Source: Geojedonia sp051814705
GTDB taxonomy: Bacteria; Bacteroidota; Bacteroidia; Flavobacteriales; Flavobacteriaceae
Assembly (NCBI GenBank): GCA_051814705.1
Contig: JBPWQW010000001.1
Location: 682,001-746,000 of the forward strand
Length of the DNA stretch: 64,000 bases
Direction of reading: 5' to 3'
Shown piece after piece: positions 26,986 through 36,504 of this stretch. The translations under genes were made by a program, and so were the position numbers. How positions within the stretch are numbered: the first letter of the stretch is position 1; each line of letters begins with the position of its first letter. Under the pieces are notes generated by a model. The model saw nothing but the letters and a program-made list of their open reading frames with translations. It did no database searches and was not told the DNA's origin.

Positions 26986-28560
26986 TTACTTATAATTTTC
27001 GTTAATCAAATCGATCACGCTTTCAATTGTAGGTATTTTGGCAACCCTTACCTCTTTAAAATGCATCTTGGCTTCGGTGGCTGTTGTTTTTCCAATGCAA
27101 TAGGCAATTTTATCTGCTTTATTAAGTTGAATATAACTTTGAACGGTTGAAGGGCTGTAAAACATAACGCCTTCAATTTTTGTATCTACTTTAACAGGGT
27201 CCAAAACTGTTTCATAAGCTTCAATCTCATTAACCTTAATGTGATTTTTTTCAAGAATTGTTGGTAATTCGTCCAATCGAATAGCACTGCAAAAATAGGT
27301 GACTTCTGTACCATCTATGAACTCCACTAAGTAGTTGGCCAATTTTTCGGCACTGTTTTCAGAATGCTTGACTTTGCCAATTTTGCTTTCAATGAGTTTT
27401 TTGGTCCGCCTACCTACACAATATATGTTTTTAAATTGAAGGTCTTCTTTTGGACAATTTGTAATGATTGATTCAACAGCATTCTGACTGGTAATGATGA
27501 CATTTTCAATTTTAGACTTCAAAAGGGTCAAAGGGATCCTGTTAGTGCTTATTTTAATAAAATCAGAATCGTCTACTACAATAGTGTCTTTAAAGACTTG
27601 ACGTTGGGCTTCGGTTAAGGTTTTTGTAGAATAAATTTGAGACTGTTTTTTGGTCAATTTTAATTGGTCCATTAAACGTTTTCCACCGCGTTCAATAACA
27701 TAATCAGCACAATATTTAGCGATTTGATGATGGCGTCCTAGAGTTTCAAAACGTTTGACCTCAATCTTTTTTGTCCCATCCAAACTTAAAAGCACTCCAT
27801 GAAAATGGACTTCTTCATTTTTAATATAGGCCAAAGCTCCAATTGGTGCAGAACAACCGCCTTCAAGTAATCTTAAAAATTGGCGCTCTATAGTTGTACA
27901 GATTTCTGTTTCTTCATGGTTTATTTCTCTACATATCGCTCTAGTTTCCTCATCTTCCAATAGAGCCGTAATGACTACAGCGCCTTGCGCTGGAGCAGGA
28001 ACCATCCAATCTAAACTAACGGTTTCAGCTGGAGTTAAACCAATTCTGCCCAAACCAGCAGCTGCAAACACAGCTCCATTCCAATTATTGTCTTTAAGTT
28101 TTTGCAAGCGTGTATTGACATTACCACGTAAAGTCACCACATTATGAGTTGGGTATCGATTTAACCATTGCGCTTTTCGGCGTAAACTTCCAGTGGCAAT
28201 AATGGCGTCTTTTTGAGATAAAAATTCTTCATTATTTTTAAAAACCAAGACATCTTTTACGTTGCCCCTTTTTAAAACAGCAGCCTGAACAATGCCTTTT
28301 GGCAATGCCGTTGGGACATCTTTTAAAGAATGAACAGCAATATCGATGTGCTTATTTAATAACGCAACATCAATTACTTTTGTAAAAACCCCAGTCGTGC
28401 CCATTTCATAAATAGGCTTGTCTAAGATGAGATCACCATCGGATTTTAAAGGAATAATTTGGGTTGCATGACCCAAGTGTTCTAACTGTTGTTGCACAGC
28501 TTTGGCTTGCCATAATGCCAGTTCACTATCGCGAGTACCAATACGTATAATTTTAGGCAT
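26986..28560 (-). CDS. hemCD: hydroxymethylbilane synthase / uroporphyrinogen-III synthase fusion
   Basis: One 524-residue chain carries two consecutive heme enzymes. Residues 1-305 are porphobilinogen deaminase (HemC), with IRIGTRDSELALWQA, HSLKDVPT, GSLRRKAQ, LRGNVNTRL and the cofactor-attaching Cys236 in EGGCSAPIGA. Residues 310-524 are the weakly conserved uroporphyrinogen-III synthase (HemD), recognisable from VIITSQNAVESI, CVGRRTKKLIE, MFYSPSTVQSY and CIGKTTATEA. A fusion would channel the unstable hydroxymethylbilane. The gene overlaps hemA by 8 bases. HemC is certain; HemD rests on position, length and fold-type motifs. Confidence 0.93.
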   Translation of the reverse strand: MPKIIRIGTRDSELALWQAKAVQQQLEHLGHATQIIPLKSDGDLILDKPIYEMGTTGVFTKVIDVALLNKHIDIAVHSLKDVPTALPKGIVQAAVLKRGNVKDVLVFKNNEEFLSQKDAIIATGSLRRKAQWLNRYPTHNVVTLRGNVNTRLQKLKDNNWNGAVFAAAGLGRIGLTPAETVSLDWMVPAPAQGAVVITALLEDEETRAICREINHEETEICTTIERQFLRLLEGGCSAPIGALAYIKNEEVHFHGVLLSLDGTKKIEVKRFETLGRHHQIAKYCADYVIERGGKRLMDQLKLTKKQSQIYSTKTLTEAQRQVFKDTIVVDDSDFIKISTNRIPLTLLKSKIENVIITSQNAVESIITNCPKEDLQFKNIYCVGRRTKKLIESKIGKVKHSENSAEKLANYLVEFIDGTEVTYFCSAIRLDELPTILEKNHIKVNEIEAYETVLDPVKVDTKIEGVMFYSPSTVQSYIQLNKADKIAYCIGKTTATEAKMHFKEVRVAKIPTIESVIDLINENYK

Positions 28561-29812
28561 CTGTTGAAGGTTCTAATTGAAACACTTTTTTAATCAGGTC
28601 AAGGCTTTCATTGGTTGAATTTTGATCTTCTTTAAGATGATGGGCAAAGCGATTGGTGATTTTTTGAATGATATTATTGCTGATTATTTCTGCTTGCTCT
28701 TCGTTAAAATTGTTCAATTTTTTTCTTTGTGTATCTAATTCAGCCTTTTTAAAATCATTTAATTTATGTTTTAAAGCTTTAATGGTAGGCGCGTATTTTC
28801 GATTGTTCAACCAACTAAAAAATTCAGATTTAACATCTTCAATTATAGCATTGGCCAACGGGATGTATGCTTTTCTATTTTCCAAGGTTTCGTCTGTAAT
28901 TTGGGATAAGTGATCGAGGTGGATTAAGGTCACATTGCTTAAATCGCGTACGTTATCATGTACGTTTTTAGGAATAGATAAATCTAAAACCAGCAATTCT
29001 TTTTTAGTTTGAATCAGGCTTTTGTCTATCGTTGGGTTTTGCGCACTGGTAGCAACTACTAAAATATCGGTGCTATTAATTTCCTCCTGTAAATTGCCAT
29101 AGTCTTTCACCGTCAAATTAAATTTCCCCGCGATTTTTTCAGCCCTGACCTTTGTTCTGTTTATTAAAGTAATATGATCGTTTTTAGTGTGCTTTATTAA
29201 ATTTTCACAAGTATTTCTGCCTATTTTACCAGTTCCAAAAAGTAAAATGTTTTTATTGGAAACATCTTTAACCGTGTTTAAAATATACTGAACAGATGCG
29301 AAAGACACCGATGTAGCTCCTGTAGATATTTCGGTTTCAGTCTTAATGCGTTTGCTGGCTTGTATTACGGCATTGATGAGTCGCTCTAAATAGGTGTTTA
29401 ATACACCCTGCTTTTTAGAGGTTTTCGCACTTATTTTTAATTGGCTAATAATTTCGAAATCGCCTAAAATTTGGCTATCCAAACCACAGCCAACATTAAA
29501 AATATGACTAACAGCCTCCTTGCCTTTATAGATATGTGCCACTTCTATAAATTCTTCAATGGTCCCTTTGGCGTTGTCGCACAATAACTTTATGAGCTGA
29601 TAAGGATGTTCAGCGAAACCATATAGTTCGGTTCTATTACAGGTTGAGGTAGCAATTAGGCTATCAATTCCGGTTGCTTTGGCTTGGTTTAACAAGGTTA
29701 TAATGGTAGGGGCATCTAAACTAAAACGCCCTCTAATTTCAGCATCAGCTTTTTTATAACTCAAACCAACAGCATAAAATAATTTGCCTTTTAATGTTTG
29801 ATAGTGTTCCAT
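28553..29812 (-). CDS. hemA: glutamyl-tRNA reductase
   Basis: HemA reduces glutamyl-tRNA to glutamate-1-semialdehyde, the first step of C5-pathway heme synthesis. The catalytic motif is STCNRTELYG with Cys58. The NADPH-binding strand is ILLFGTGKIGRNTCENL. The C-terminal dimerisation helix ends the protein. I start it at the ATG at 29812 (419 residues); the frame stays open 9 codons further up to a TTG, but that would place the start on top of the -7 box. It heads the hem run and faces an AraC-type regulator. Confidence 0.97.
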   Translation of the reverse strand: MEHYQTLKGKLFYAVGLSYKKADAEIRGRFSLDAPTIITLLNQAKATGIDSLIATSTCNRTELYGFAEHPYQLIKLLCDNAKGTIEEFIEVAHIYKGKEAVSHIFNVGCGLDSQILGDFEIISQLKISAKTSKKQGVLNTYLERLINAVIQASKRIKTETEISTGATSVSFASVQYILNTVKDVSNKNILLFGTGKIGRNTCENLIKHTKNDHITLINRTKVRAEKIAGKFNLTVKDYGNLQEEINSTDILVVATSAQNPTIDKSLIQTKKELLVLDLSIPKNVHDNVRDLSNVTLIHLDHLSQITDETLENRKAYIPLANAIIEDVKSEFFSWLNNRKYAPTIKALKHKLNDFKKAELDTQRKKLNNFNEEQAEIISNNIIQKITNRFAHHLKEDQNSTNESLDLIKKVFQLEPSTDA

Positions 29813-29836
29813 GTTAGGATTTGAAATTTCAATGAG

Positions 29837-29844
29837 CAAAAATA
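29837..29844 (-). promoter_or_regulatory. -7 element of the hemA operon
   Basis: On the minus strand TATTTTTG matches TAnnTTTG exactly and lies 24 bases before the hemA ATG. No clear TTG lies 19-20 bases further up. Confidence 0.5.
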
Positions 29845-29938
29845 AAGATGTATTATAAATAAAAACATCGCTGAAAGAACTTTTATTGTCGTTTCAGGGT
29901 TTTTAAATTATTTTTTAGCAATAAAATTATAAATGTCA

Positions 29939-29946
29939 TATTTTTG
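29939..29946 (+). promoter_or_regulatory. -7 element before the heme-region AraC regulator
   Basis: TATTTTTG matches TAnnTTTG exactly, 36 bases before the start at 29983. Together with the hemA box, about 95 bp away on the other strand, it makes a divergent promoter region. Confidence 0.5.
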
Positions 29947-29982
29947 CAGTAAAATAGGGGAATTTCAATAAAATAATTTAGA

Positions 29983-30906
29983 ATGAATCTAAATAAAATC
30001 GACTTACTAGGCCTTCAAAATACATCAAAAAATATCGCTAAAGGTTCTTTTTTAGAAACCTATATAGATAAAGGGTTCTATATCTTGACTTACCAAAACA
30101 ACAACAACTTTATTGAAAGTGTTGAGCGTAAGATAGACAGCAGTTTTATACAGTTTCATTTTTGTATTAAAGGGTCCTGTGCGTTTGTTTTTAATGACGG
30201 GCGTTATAAGTTGAACATGACTGAAGAACATTCGCTTTTACTCTATAACCCCCAACAGGATTTGCCAATAAATCTGGAAGTTAATCCAAACTCTTGGCTG
30301 GTTTCTATTGTAATCTCCATTCAAAAATTTCACAGTTTGTTTTCTACAGAAGCGGATTATATCACGTTTTTGAGTGAAGATAATAAGGATAAAAAGTATT
30401 ATAAAGATGGAACAATTACACCTTCAATGGCCATTGTTCTTAATCAATTGATAAACTACAACCTTAATTCATCCATTAAAAGCTTATATTTTAGAGGGAA
30501 AGCTTATGAGCTTTTAAGTTTGTATTTTAATCGAAGCGAGGACACAAATATTGAACAATGCCCTTTTTTGGTGGATGAGGCCAACGTTATCAAGATTAGA
30601 AAGGCAAAAGAGATTGTGATTTCTAGAATGGCCGAACCACCAAGTTTACAGGAACTATCAGATGAGATTGGATTGAATTTAAAAAAGCTGAAAGAAGGGT
30701 TTAAACAAATTTATGGAGATTCGGTATTTAGTTTTTTGTTTGATTACAAAATGGAAATATCGAGAAAGCTATTGGAATCTGGTGAACACAACGTTAACGA
30801 AGTGGGTCTAAAAGTAGGTTATAGCACATCGAGTCATTTTATTTCGGCATTTAAAAAGAAATATGGAACAACGCCAAAAAAATATATTATGTCGGTAACT
30901 TCATAA
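29983..30906 (+). CDS. AraC-family transcriptional regulator (PchR-like DNA-binding domain)
   Basis: The 307-residue protein has a ~190-residue N-terminal sensory domain without a clear cupin motif and a C-terminal AraC domain (about 205-305). The two helix-turn-helix units are SLQELSDEIGLNLKKLKEGF and NEVGLKVGYSTSSHFISAFK. The phrase LNLKKLKEGFKQIYG resembles PchR-type siderophore and iron regulators more than sugar regulators. It is divergent from hemA and upstream of hemH, so control of heme or iron genes is a natural guess; this is inference from position and resemblance. Confidence 0.88.
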   Translation: MNLNKIDLLGLQNTSKNIAKGSFLETYIDKGFYILTYQNNNNFIESVERKIDSSFIQFHFCIKGSCAFVFNDGRYKLNMTEEHSLLLYNPQQDLPINLEVNPNSWLVSIVISIQKFHSLFSTEADYITFLSEDNKDKKYYKDGTITPSMAIVLNQLINYNLNSSIKSLYFRGKAYELLSLYFNRSEDTNIEQCPFLVDEANVIKIRKAKEIVISRMAEPPSLQELSDEIGLNLKKLKEGFKQIYGDSVFSFLFDYKMEISRKLLESGEHNVNEVGLKVGYSTSSHFISAFKKKYGTTPKKYIMSVTS

Positions 30907-30975
30907 TCAGGATTTTATTAATTTCAAAAGAATATATACAACGTCAAAAGCCAACCCTATTTTATGGGTTTACAT

Positions 30976-32010
30976 ATGAAAAAAGGAGTTTTACTTATCA
31001 ATCTAGGTTCTCCAGAGAGCCCAGAACCAGAGGATGTCAAAACCTATTTAGGTGAATTTTTAATGGACGAACGTGTCATTGACGTTCCACTGTGGGCCAG
31101 AACACTATTAGTTAAAGGCATCATATTAAATACGAGACCCAAAGCATCTGCAGCGGCCTATAAAAAAATTTGGTGGGAAGAGGGGTCACCCTTAATTGTA
31201 ATTTCTGAAAGGCTAAGGGACAGCATTCAAAAACAAGTGGAATACCCCGTAGCTCTTGCCATGCGTTATGGAAGTATGACCATTAAAAAAGGGCTTCAAG
31301 AATTAGTTGATAAAGGAGTTGAGGAGGTGTTTTTAATTCCGTTATACCCACAATTTGCCATGGCGACTACCGAAACCATTTTGGTGTTGGCCGAGGAAAT
31401 TAGAAAAGCTCATTTTCCAGATTTAAAAATTATGGATTTACCAGCTTTTTATAATAGGCCAGATTATATTGAAGTGCTTTCCGATAGTATTTCCAGACAT
31501 CTAAAAGGTAAAACATTTGAGCATATGTTGTTCTCTTATCACGGTGTTCCTGAACGCCACATTAGAAAAAGGGATGTTACAAAATCGCATTGTAAAATTG
31601 ATGGAAGTTGTTGTATAAGCCCTTCAAAAGCACATCAATTTTGTTATAGACACCAATGTTTGGAAGTAACGCGCTTGGTTGCTAAAAAATTAAACCTGAA
31701 AGAAGAAACGTATTCAACTTCATTTCAATCTAGATTAGGATTTGACCCTTGGTTACAACCCTATACAGACCGAACCATTGAAAGGTTGGGAAAAGAGGGC
31801 ATTAAAAACTTGGTTATTGTAACCCCTGCATTTGTTAGTGATTGTTTAGAAACTTTAGAAGAAATCGCCATGGAGGGTAAAGAAATCTTTCATGAAATGG
31901 GAGGGGACTCTTTTACAACAATTCCTTGTCTAAATGCCGACGATAATTGGGTGGCATTACTTTCAAAATGGATCAAGGATTGGGCAGAGCCTGAAACAGA
32001 AACGGTATAA
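30976..32010 (+). CDS. hemH: ferrochelatase
   Basis: HemH inserts Fe2+ into protoporphyrin IX. Conserved features are GVLLINLGSPESP at the start, SYHGVPERH with the metal-site His189, and PAFVSDCLETLEEI with the acidic residues of the active site. The CCISPSKAHQFCYRHQC segment adds several Cys of unknown role (possible Fe-S ligands, as in some ferrochelatases). I use the ATG at 30976, 4 codons inside the longest frame. The length is 344. The stop shares a base with the MATE gene (TAATG). Confidence 0.96.
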   Translation: MKKGVLLINLGSPESPEPEDVKTYLGEFLMDERVIDVPLWARTLLVKGIILNTRPKASAAAYKKIWWEEGSPLIVISERLRDSIQKQVEYPVALAMRYGSMTIKKGLQELVDKGVEEVFLIPLYPQFAMATTETILVLAEEIRKAHFPDLKIMDLPAFYNRPDYIEVLSDSISRHLKGKTFEHMLFSYHGVPERHIRKRDVTKSHCKIDGSCCISPSKAHQFCYRHQCLEVTRLVAKKLNLKEETYSTSFQSRLGFDPWLQPYTDRTIERLGKEGIKNLVIVTPAFVSDCLETLEEIAMEGKEIFHEMGGDSFTTIPCLNADDNWVALLSKWIKDWAEPETETV

Positions 32011-33365
32011 TGACAAAAGTCACATCCCAAGATTTAGGAACACAACCTATTGGTAAATTATTAATCAAACAAGCCGTTCCAGCCTCCATAGGGATTTTGG
32101 TCATGTCACTTAATATTCTAGTTGACACCATTTTTGTTGGAAATTGGATAGGCTCTATAGCTATTGCCGCCATCAATGTTGTGCTTCCCGTTTCATTTTT
32201 TATTGCAGCTTTGGGAATGTCGATCGGAATTGGAGGGTCCTCAATTATTTCGAGAGCATTAGGTGCAAACAAACACAAAAAAGCACTTAAGACCTTTGGT
32301 AATCAAATTACTTTGACTTTAGTGCTTACGATTTCAATGGCTATTTTAGGATTGGCATTTAAGGACAGTATTATAGTTTCCTTTGGCGGTAAAGGCGCCA
32401 TTTTTGATCCAGCAAAAATATATTATACCGTAGTACTATATGGAGTGCCATTTTTAGGATTGTGCATGATGGGAAATACTGTGATAAGAGCAGAAGGTAA
32501 ACCGAAATTCGCCATGTATGCCATGATGATTCCGTCGGTGAGCAACTTGCTTTTGGACTACATTTTTATTAATGTTTTAGGCTATGGAATGGAAGGTGCA
32601 GCTTGGGCAACGACCATTTCTTATATAATTTGCTTCTTGTTTATACTTTGGTTTTTCTCATCAAAACACTCTGAATTAAAAATTGACCTGCATCATTTTG
32701 GGCTTAACCCTTCAATTGTGAAAGAAATAAGTTCGTTAGGGTTTGTAACCCTAGCCCGACAAGCTGTGGTAAGCATCACCTATTTGTTCATGAACAATAT
32801 ATTGTTTGATTTGGGTGGGGAAGTATCGGTAACGGCATATGCCATAGTTGCGCGATTGCTCATGTTTGCCATGTTCCCAGTTTTGGGCATTACACAAGGG
32901 TTTTTACCAATTGCAGGATTTAATTATGGGGCAGGCAACTATTCGAGAGTCAGGCAATCGATCAACACTGCTATAAAATATGCCACTATTTTGGCAACAT
33001 TAATGTTTATCGTGTTAATGCTATTTCCTGAAGGCATCACAAAACTGTTCACCTCAGATCTTGAAGTTATAAAACAAACCCCAAGTGACATGCGATGGGT
33101 ATTTGCAGCTACACCTATTATCGCCATTCAGCTTATTGGAGCCGCGTATTTTCAGGCGGTAGGTAAAGCTATTCCTGCCTTATTACTTACACTGACCCGC
33201 CAAGGGATATTCTTTATTCCATTAATTTTAATTCTTCCAAAATTTTATGGAGAACTCGGTGTTTGGATATCATTTCCAATTTCCGATGTGTTGGCAACAT
33301 TAGTAACTGGATTTTTTTTAAAAAGAGAAGTGGCGTTAAAATTGGTTGGCATTGAAAAAAAATAA
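32010..33365 (+). CDS. MATE-family multidrug/metabolite exporter
   Basis: The 451-residue protein has about 12 hydrophobic helices in two related halves, as expected of a MATE antiporter using Na+ or H+. Recognisable segments are LIKQAVPASIGILVMSLNIL at the N-terminus, SIGIGGSSIISRALG and the second-half GITQGFLPIAGFNYGAG. Start and hemH stop overlap (TAATG), so translation is coupled to ferrochelatase. Export of porphyrins or other heme-pathway intermediates is possible but not shown by the sequence. Confidence 0.92.
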   Translation: MTKVTSQDLGTQPIGKLLIKQAVPASIGILVMSLNILVDTIFVGNWIGSIAIAAINVVLPVSFFIAALGMSIGIGGSSIISRALGANKHKKALKTFGNQITLTLVLTISMAILGLAFKDSIIVSFGGKGAIFDPAKIYYTVVLYGVPFLGLCMMGNTVIRAEGKPKFAMYAMMIPSVSNLLLDYIFINVLGYGMEGAAWATTISYIICFLFILWFFSSKHSELKIDLHHFGLNPSIVKEISSLGFVTLARQAVVSITYLFMNNILFDLGGEVSVTAYAIVARLLMFAMFPVLGITQGFLPIAGFNYGAGNYSRVRQSINTAIKYATILATLMFIVLMLFPEGITKLFTSDLEVIKQTPSDMRWVFAATPIIAIQLIGAAYFQAVGKAIPALLLTLTRQGIFFIPLILILPKFYGELGVWISFPISDVLATLVTGFFLKREVALKLVGIEKK

Positions 33366-33411
33366 TTTATTATACTTATTTTTAAAGCACTTTAACCAAA
33401 CCAAGATTAAC

Positions 33412-36400
33412 ATGCAGTTTAAAATTTATACACTTGTATTATTTCTTTTTGTTGCAACTTTTGTACAGACCAACGCCCAAACTTTTAATGAAGAACAATA
33501 TAATGCCTTAGAATATAGACTTATTGGTCCCTTTAGAGGAGGAAGAAGTGCTGCTGTAACCGGCGTTCAAAACCAACCTAATTTATTTTATTTTGGTTCA
33601 ACAGGTGGTGGCGTATGGAAAACTATGGATGGAGGACGCACTTGGGACAATATTTCTGATGGGTTTTTTGGAGGAAGTATAGGCGCTATTTCGGTGGCTA
33701 AAAGCGATCCGAATGTCATTTATGTTGGTGGTGGAGAAAAAACGGTAAGAGGGAATGTGTCTTCAGGTTACGGCGTTTGGAAAAGTGAAGATGCCGGTAA
33801 AACCTGGAAAGAAGCCGGTTTAAAAAATTCACGTCATGTGCCAAGAATTGCGATAGATCCAACAAACTATAATATTGTATACGCAGCTGTTCTAGGAGAT
33901 ATTTATAAATCTACTCAAGACAGGGGCGTCTATAAAAGTATTGATGGGGGTAAAACTTGGAAAAAAATTCTTTTTTCAAATGAACAAGCAGGAGCTACAG
34001 ATTTATTGATTGACCCTACTAATCCAAGAATTTTATATGCTTCAACCTGGAGAGTCCAAAGAACACCTTACAGTTTAAGCTCTGGAGGTGAAGGTTCTGC
34101 CTTATGGAAAAGTACCGATAGTGGTGAAACTTGGAAAGAAATTTCAAAAAACAAAGGATTTCCGGATGACACACTTGGAATAATTGGGGTCACAGTATCA
34201 CCTTTAAACAACCAACGCGTATGGGCAATGGTTGAAAACAAAGAAAGAGGTGGATTGTATAGAAGTGATGATGGAGGCGAAAACTGGACTTTAGTCAATA
34301 GCGACAGAAGCTTGCGTCAACGTGCTTGGTACTATACGCGAGTGTATGCCGACACGAAAGATGTAGATGTTGTGTATGTGATGAATGTGAGTTATCATAA
34401 AAGTACAGACGGAGGGAAAACCTTCAGTTCACACAATGCACCGCATGGAGATCACCATGATTTATGGATTGCTCCTGAAGACTCCAATAGAATGATTATT
34501 GGAGATGATGGAGGAGCTCAAACAACCTATGATGGTGGTGAAACTTGGAGTACCTATCACAATCAGCCAACCGCTCAGTTTTATAGGGTCACTACCGATA
34601 ATCATTTTCCATATCGCATTTATGCAGCGCAACAAGACAATTCAACAGTAAGGATTTCTCATCGTTCGGACGGCTCGTCTATATCAGAAGACGATTGGGA
34701 AGAGACTGCAGGAGGAGAATCAGCCCACATTGCTATTGATCCCAATAATGATGACATTGTTTATGGTGGAAGTTATGATGGTTTTCTTACCAGAGTAAAC
34801 CATAAAACGGGTACAGTAAGAGCAATTAATGTCTGGCCTGATAACCCAATGGGTGCAGGTGCTGAAGCGATGAAGTATCGTTTTCAGTGGAACTTCCCTA
34901 TTGTGTTTTCAAAACACAAATCCAATCGTTTATATACCTTTTCGCAACATGTTCATGTCACCGAAAATGAAGGACAGTCGTGGAAGGTCGTCAGTCCCGA
35001 TTTGACACGGAATGATCCAGAAAAACTAAAATCTTCCGGTGGTCCAATTACTCAAGACAATACTTCGGTGGAATATTATTGTACCATTTTTGCCGCCAAT
35101 GAGTCTCCATTAAAAGAAGGCTTATTGTGGGTTGGAAGTGATGACGGATTGATTCATGTTACCCAGAACGGAGGGCAAACTTGGGAGAATGTAACCCCCA
35201 AAGGTATGCCAGAATGGATGATGATTAATAGTGTGGAACCTAGTGCTTTTGATGCCGGCACCTGTTATGTTGCGGGCACTAGATATAAGTTGGGCGATTT
35301 TACGCCCTATTTGTATAAAACGACAGATTATGGCAAAAGCTGGACAAAAATCACCAATGGTATCCATCCAGAACATTTTACAAGAGTAGTACGGGAAGAC
35401 CCAAAACAAAAAGGGCTATTGTATGCGGGAACCGAAACGGGGATGTATATTTCGTTCAATGATGGGAAAAATTGGCAGCCATTTCAATTGAATTTACCGA
35501 TTGTACCCATAACAGATCTGGCCATAAAAGACGATAATTTAATTGTAGCAACTCAAGGGAGAAGCCTTTGGATTATTGACGATTTAACGGTTTTGCACCA
35601 GTTATACCATTCTAATAGTACAACGAATAGATTGTTTAAACCCAAAGACACCTATCGAATGGATGGAAGAAGTAGGAGCGGAAGCAAAACCTCGGGTACC
35701 AATCATCCAAATGGAGTGATGACTTATTTTAATTTAAAAGATTACAAAGAGGGTGATGAGGTATCGTTAACTTATTTTGACAGAAAAGGAGATAGTATTA
35801 AAAGTTTCAACACAAAAAATAAAAAGGAGAATAAACTGGAGGTTAAAAAAGGCATGAATGAATTTGTATGGGATATGACATATGACGGAGCCGAACTTCT
35901 TGATGGTATGATTTTATGGTGGGCAAGTTTGGATGGGCCAAAAGCCATTCCTGGAACGTATAAAGTTATGCTTAAGGTTAATGATGAAAGTAGTTCACAA
36001 TCTTTTACAATTTTGGCAGATCCAAGAGCCGAAAGCACCTTGGCCGATATGCAAAAACAATTTGATTTTATTAAGGACGTCAATAAAACCATGGACAATG
36101 CCCATAAATCCATTAAAAAAATTAGAAACATTAAGGAGCAGTTATCAGTTTTTGAAACCCAATATAAGGATAATGAAAGCGTGAAAGAACTTCTTGAAAA
36201 ATCCAAGACCTTAAAAGAGGAATTCACAAAAATTGAGGAAGCTTTGTACCAAACCCAGAATAGAAGTGGGCAAGATCCATTAAATTTTCCAATTCGTCTC
36301 ACCAATAAATTAGGACATTTAAACGCATTGGTCGGCATGGGTGATTTTGCACCAACTGAACAGGATATTGCTGTAAAAGACGAGCTTACACAAAAAATTA

Positions 36401-36504
36401 AGGGACAATTGGATGCGTTTAATACATTGGTAACCGATGAAATTTCAGCTTTTAATATGGCCTTTAACAGTAAAAATTTGAACTATTTATTTGTGGAAGA
36501 TTAA
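33412..36504 (+). CDS. secreted VPS10/sortilin-type beta-propeller protein with Asp-box repeats
   Basis: The 1030-residue protein starts with a signal peptide (MQFKIYTLVLFLFVATFVQ, cut after NAQ); the longest frame begins 22 codons earlier but would hide it. The main part is a series of Asp-box (BNR) motifs such as TMDGGRTW, SEDAGKTW, SIDGGKTW, STDSGETW, SDDGGENW, TYDGGETW, TQNGGQTW and TTDYGKSW, at least ten in all, forming one or two propellers. The last ~300 residues are a beta region and a helical stretch. Often annotated as glycosyl hydrolase, but no catalytic residues can be named. Its place between MATE and HemJ is unexplained. Confidence 0.87.
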   Translation: MQFKIYTLVLFLFVATFVQTNAQTFNEEQYNALEYRLIGPFRGGRSAAVTGVQNQPNLFYFGSTGGGVWKTMDGGRTWDNISDGFFGGSIGAISVAKSDPNVIYVGGGEKTVRGNVSSGYGVWKSEDAGKTWKEAGLKNSRHVPRIAIDPTNYNIVYAAVLGDIYKSTQDRGVYKSIDGGKTWKKILFSNEQAGATDLLIDPTNPRILYASTWRVQRTPYSLSSGGEGSALWKSTDSGETWKEISKNKGFPDDTLGIIGVTVSPLNNQRVWAMVENKERGGLYRSDDGGENWTLVNSDRSLRQRAWYYTRVYADTKDVDVVYVMNVSYHKSTDGGKTFSSHNAPHGDHHDLWIAPEDSNRMIIGDDGGAQTTYDGGETWSTYHNQPTAQFYRVTTDNHFPYRIYAAQQDNSTVRISHRSDGSSISEDDWEETAGGESAHIAIDPNNDDIVYGGSYDGFLTRVNHKTGTVRAINVWPDNPMGAGAEAMKYRFQWNFPIVFSKHKSNRLYTFSQHVHVTENEGQSWKVVSPDLTRNDPEKLKSSGGPITQDNTSVEYYCTIFAANESPLKEGLLWVGSDDGLIHVTQNGGQTWENVTPKGMPEWMMINSVEPSAFDAGTCYVAGTRYKLGDFTPYLYKTTDYGKSWTKITNGIHPEHFTRVVREDPKQKGLLYAGTETGMYISFNDGKNWQPFQLNLPIVPITDLAIKDDNLIVATQGRSLWIIDDLTVLHQLYHSNSTTNRLFKPKDTYRMDGRSRSGSKTSGTNHPNGVMTYFNLKDYKEGDEVSLTYFDRKGDSIKSFNTKNKKENKLEVKKGMNEFVWDMTYDGAELLDGMILWWASLDGPKAIPGTYKVMLKVNDESSSQSFTILADPRAESTLADMQKQFDFIKDVNKTMDNAHKSIKKIRNIKEQLSVFETQYKDNESVKELLEKSKTLKEEFTKIEEALYQTQNRSGQDPLNFPIRLTNKLGHLNALVGMGDFAPTEQDIAVKDELTQKIKGQLDAFNTLVTDEISAFNMAFNSKNLNYLFVED

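Noticed and set aside
29813..29839. TTG start 9 codons upstream for hemA
   Set aside because: It falls on the -7 box, and the ATG at 29812 gives the usual family N-terminus.
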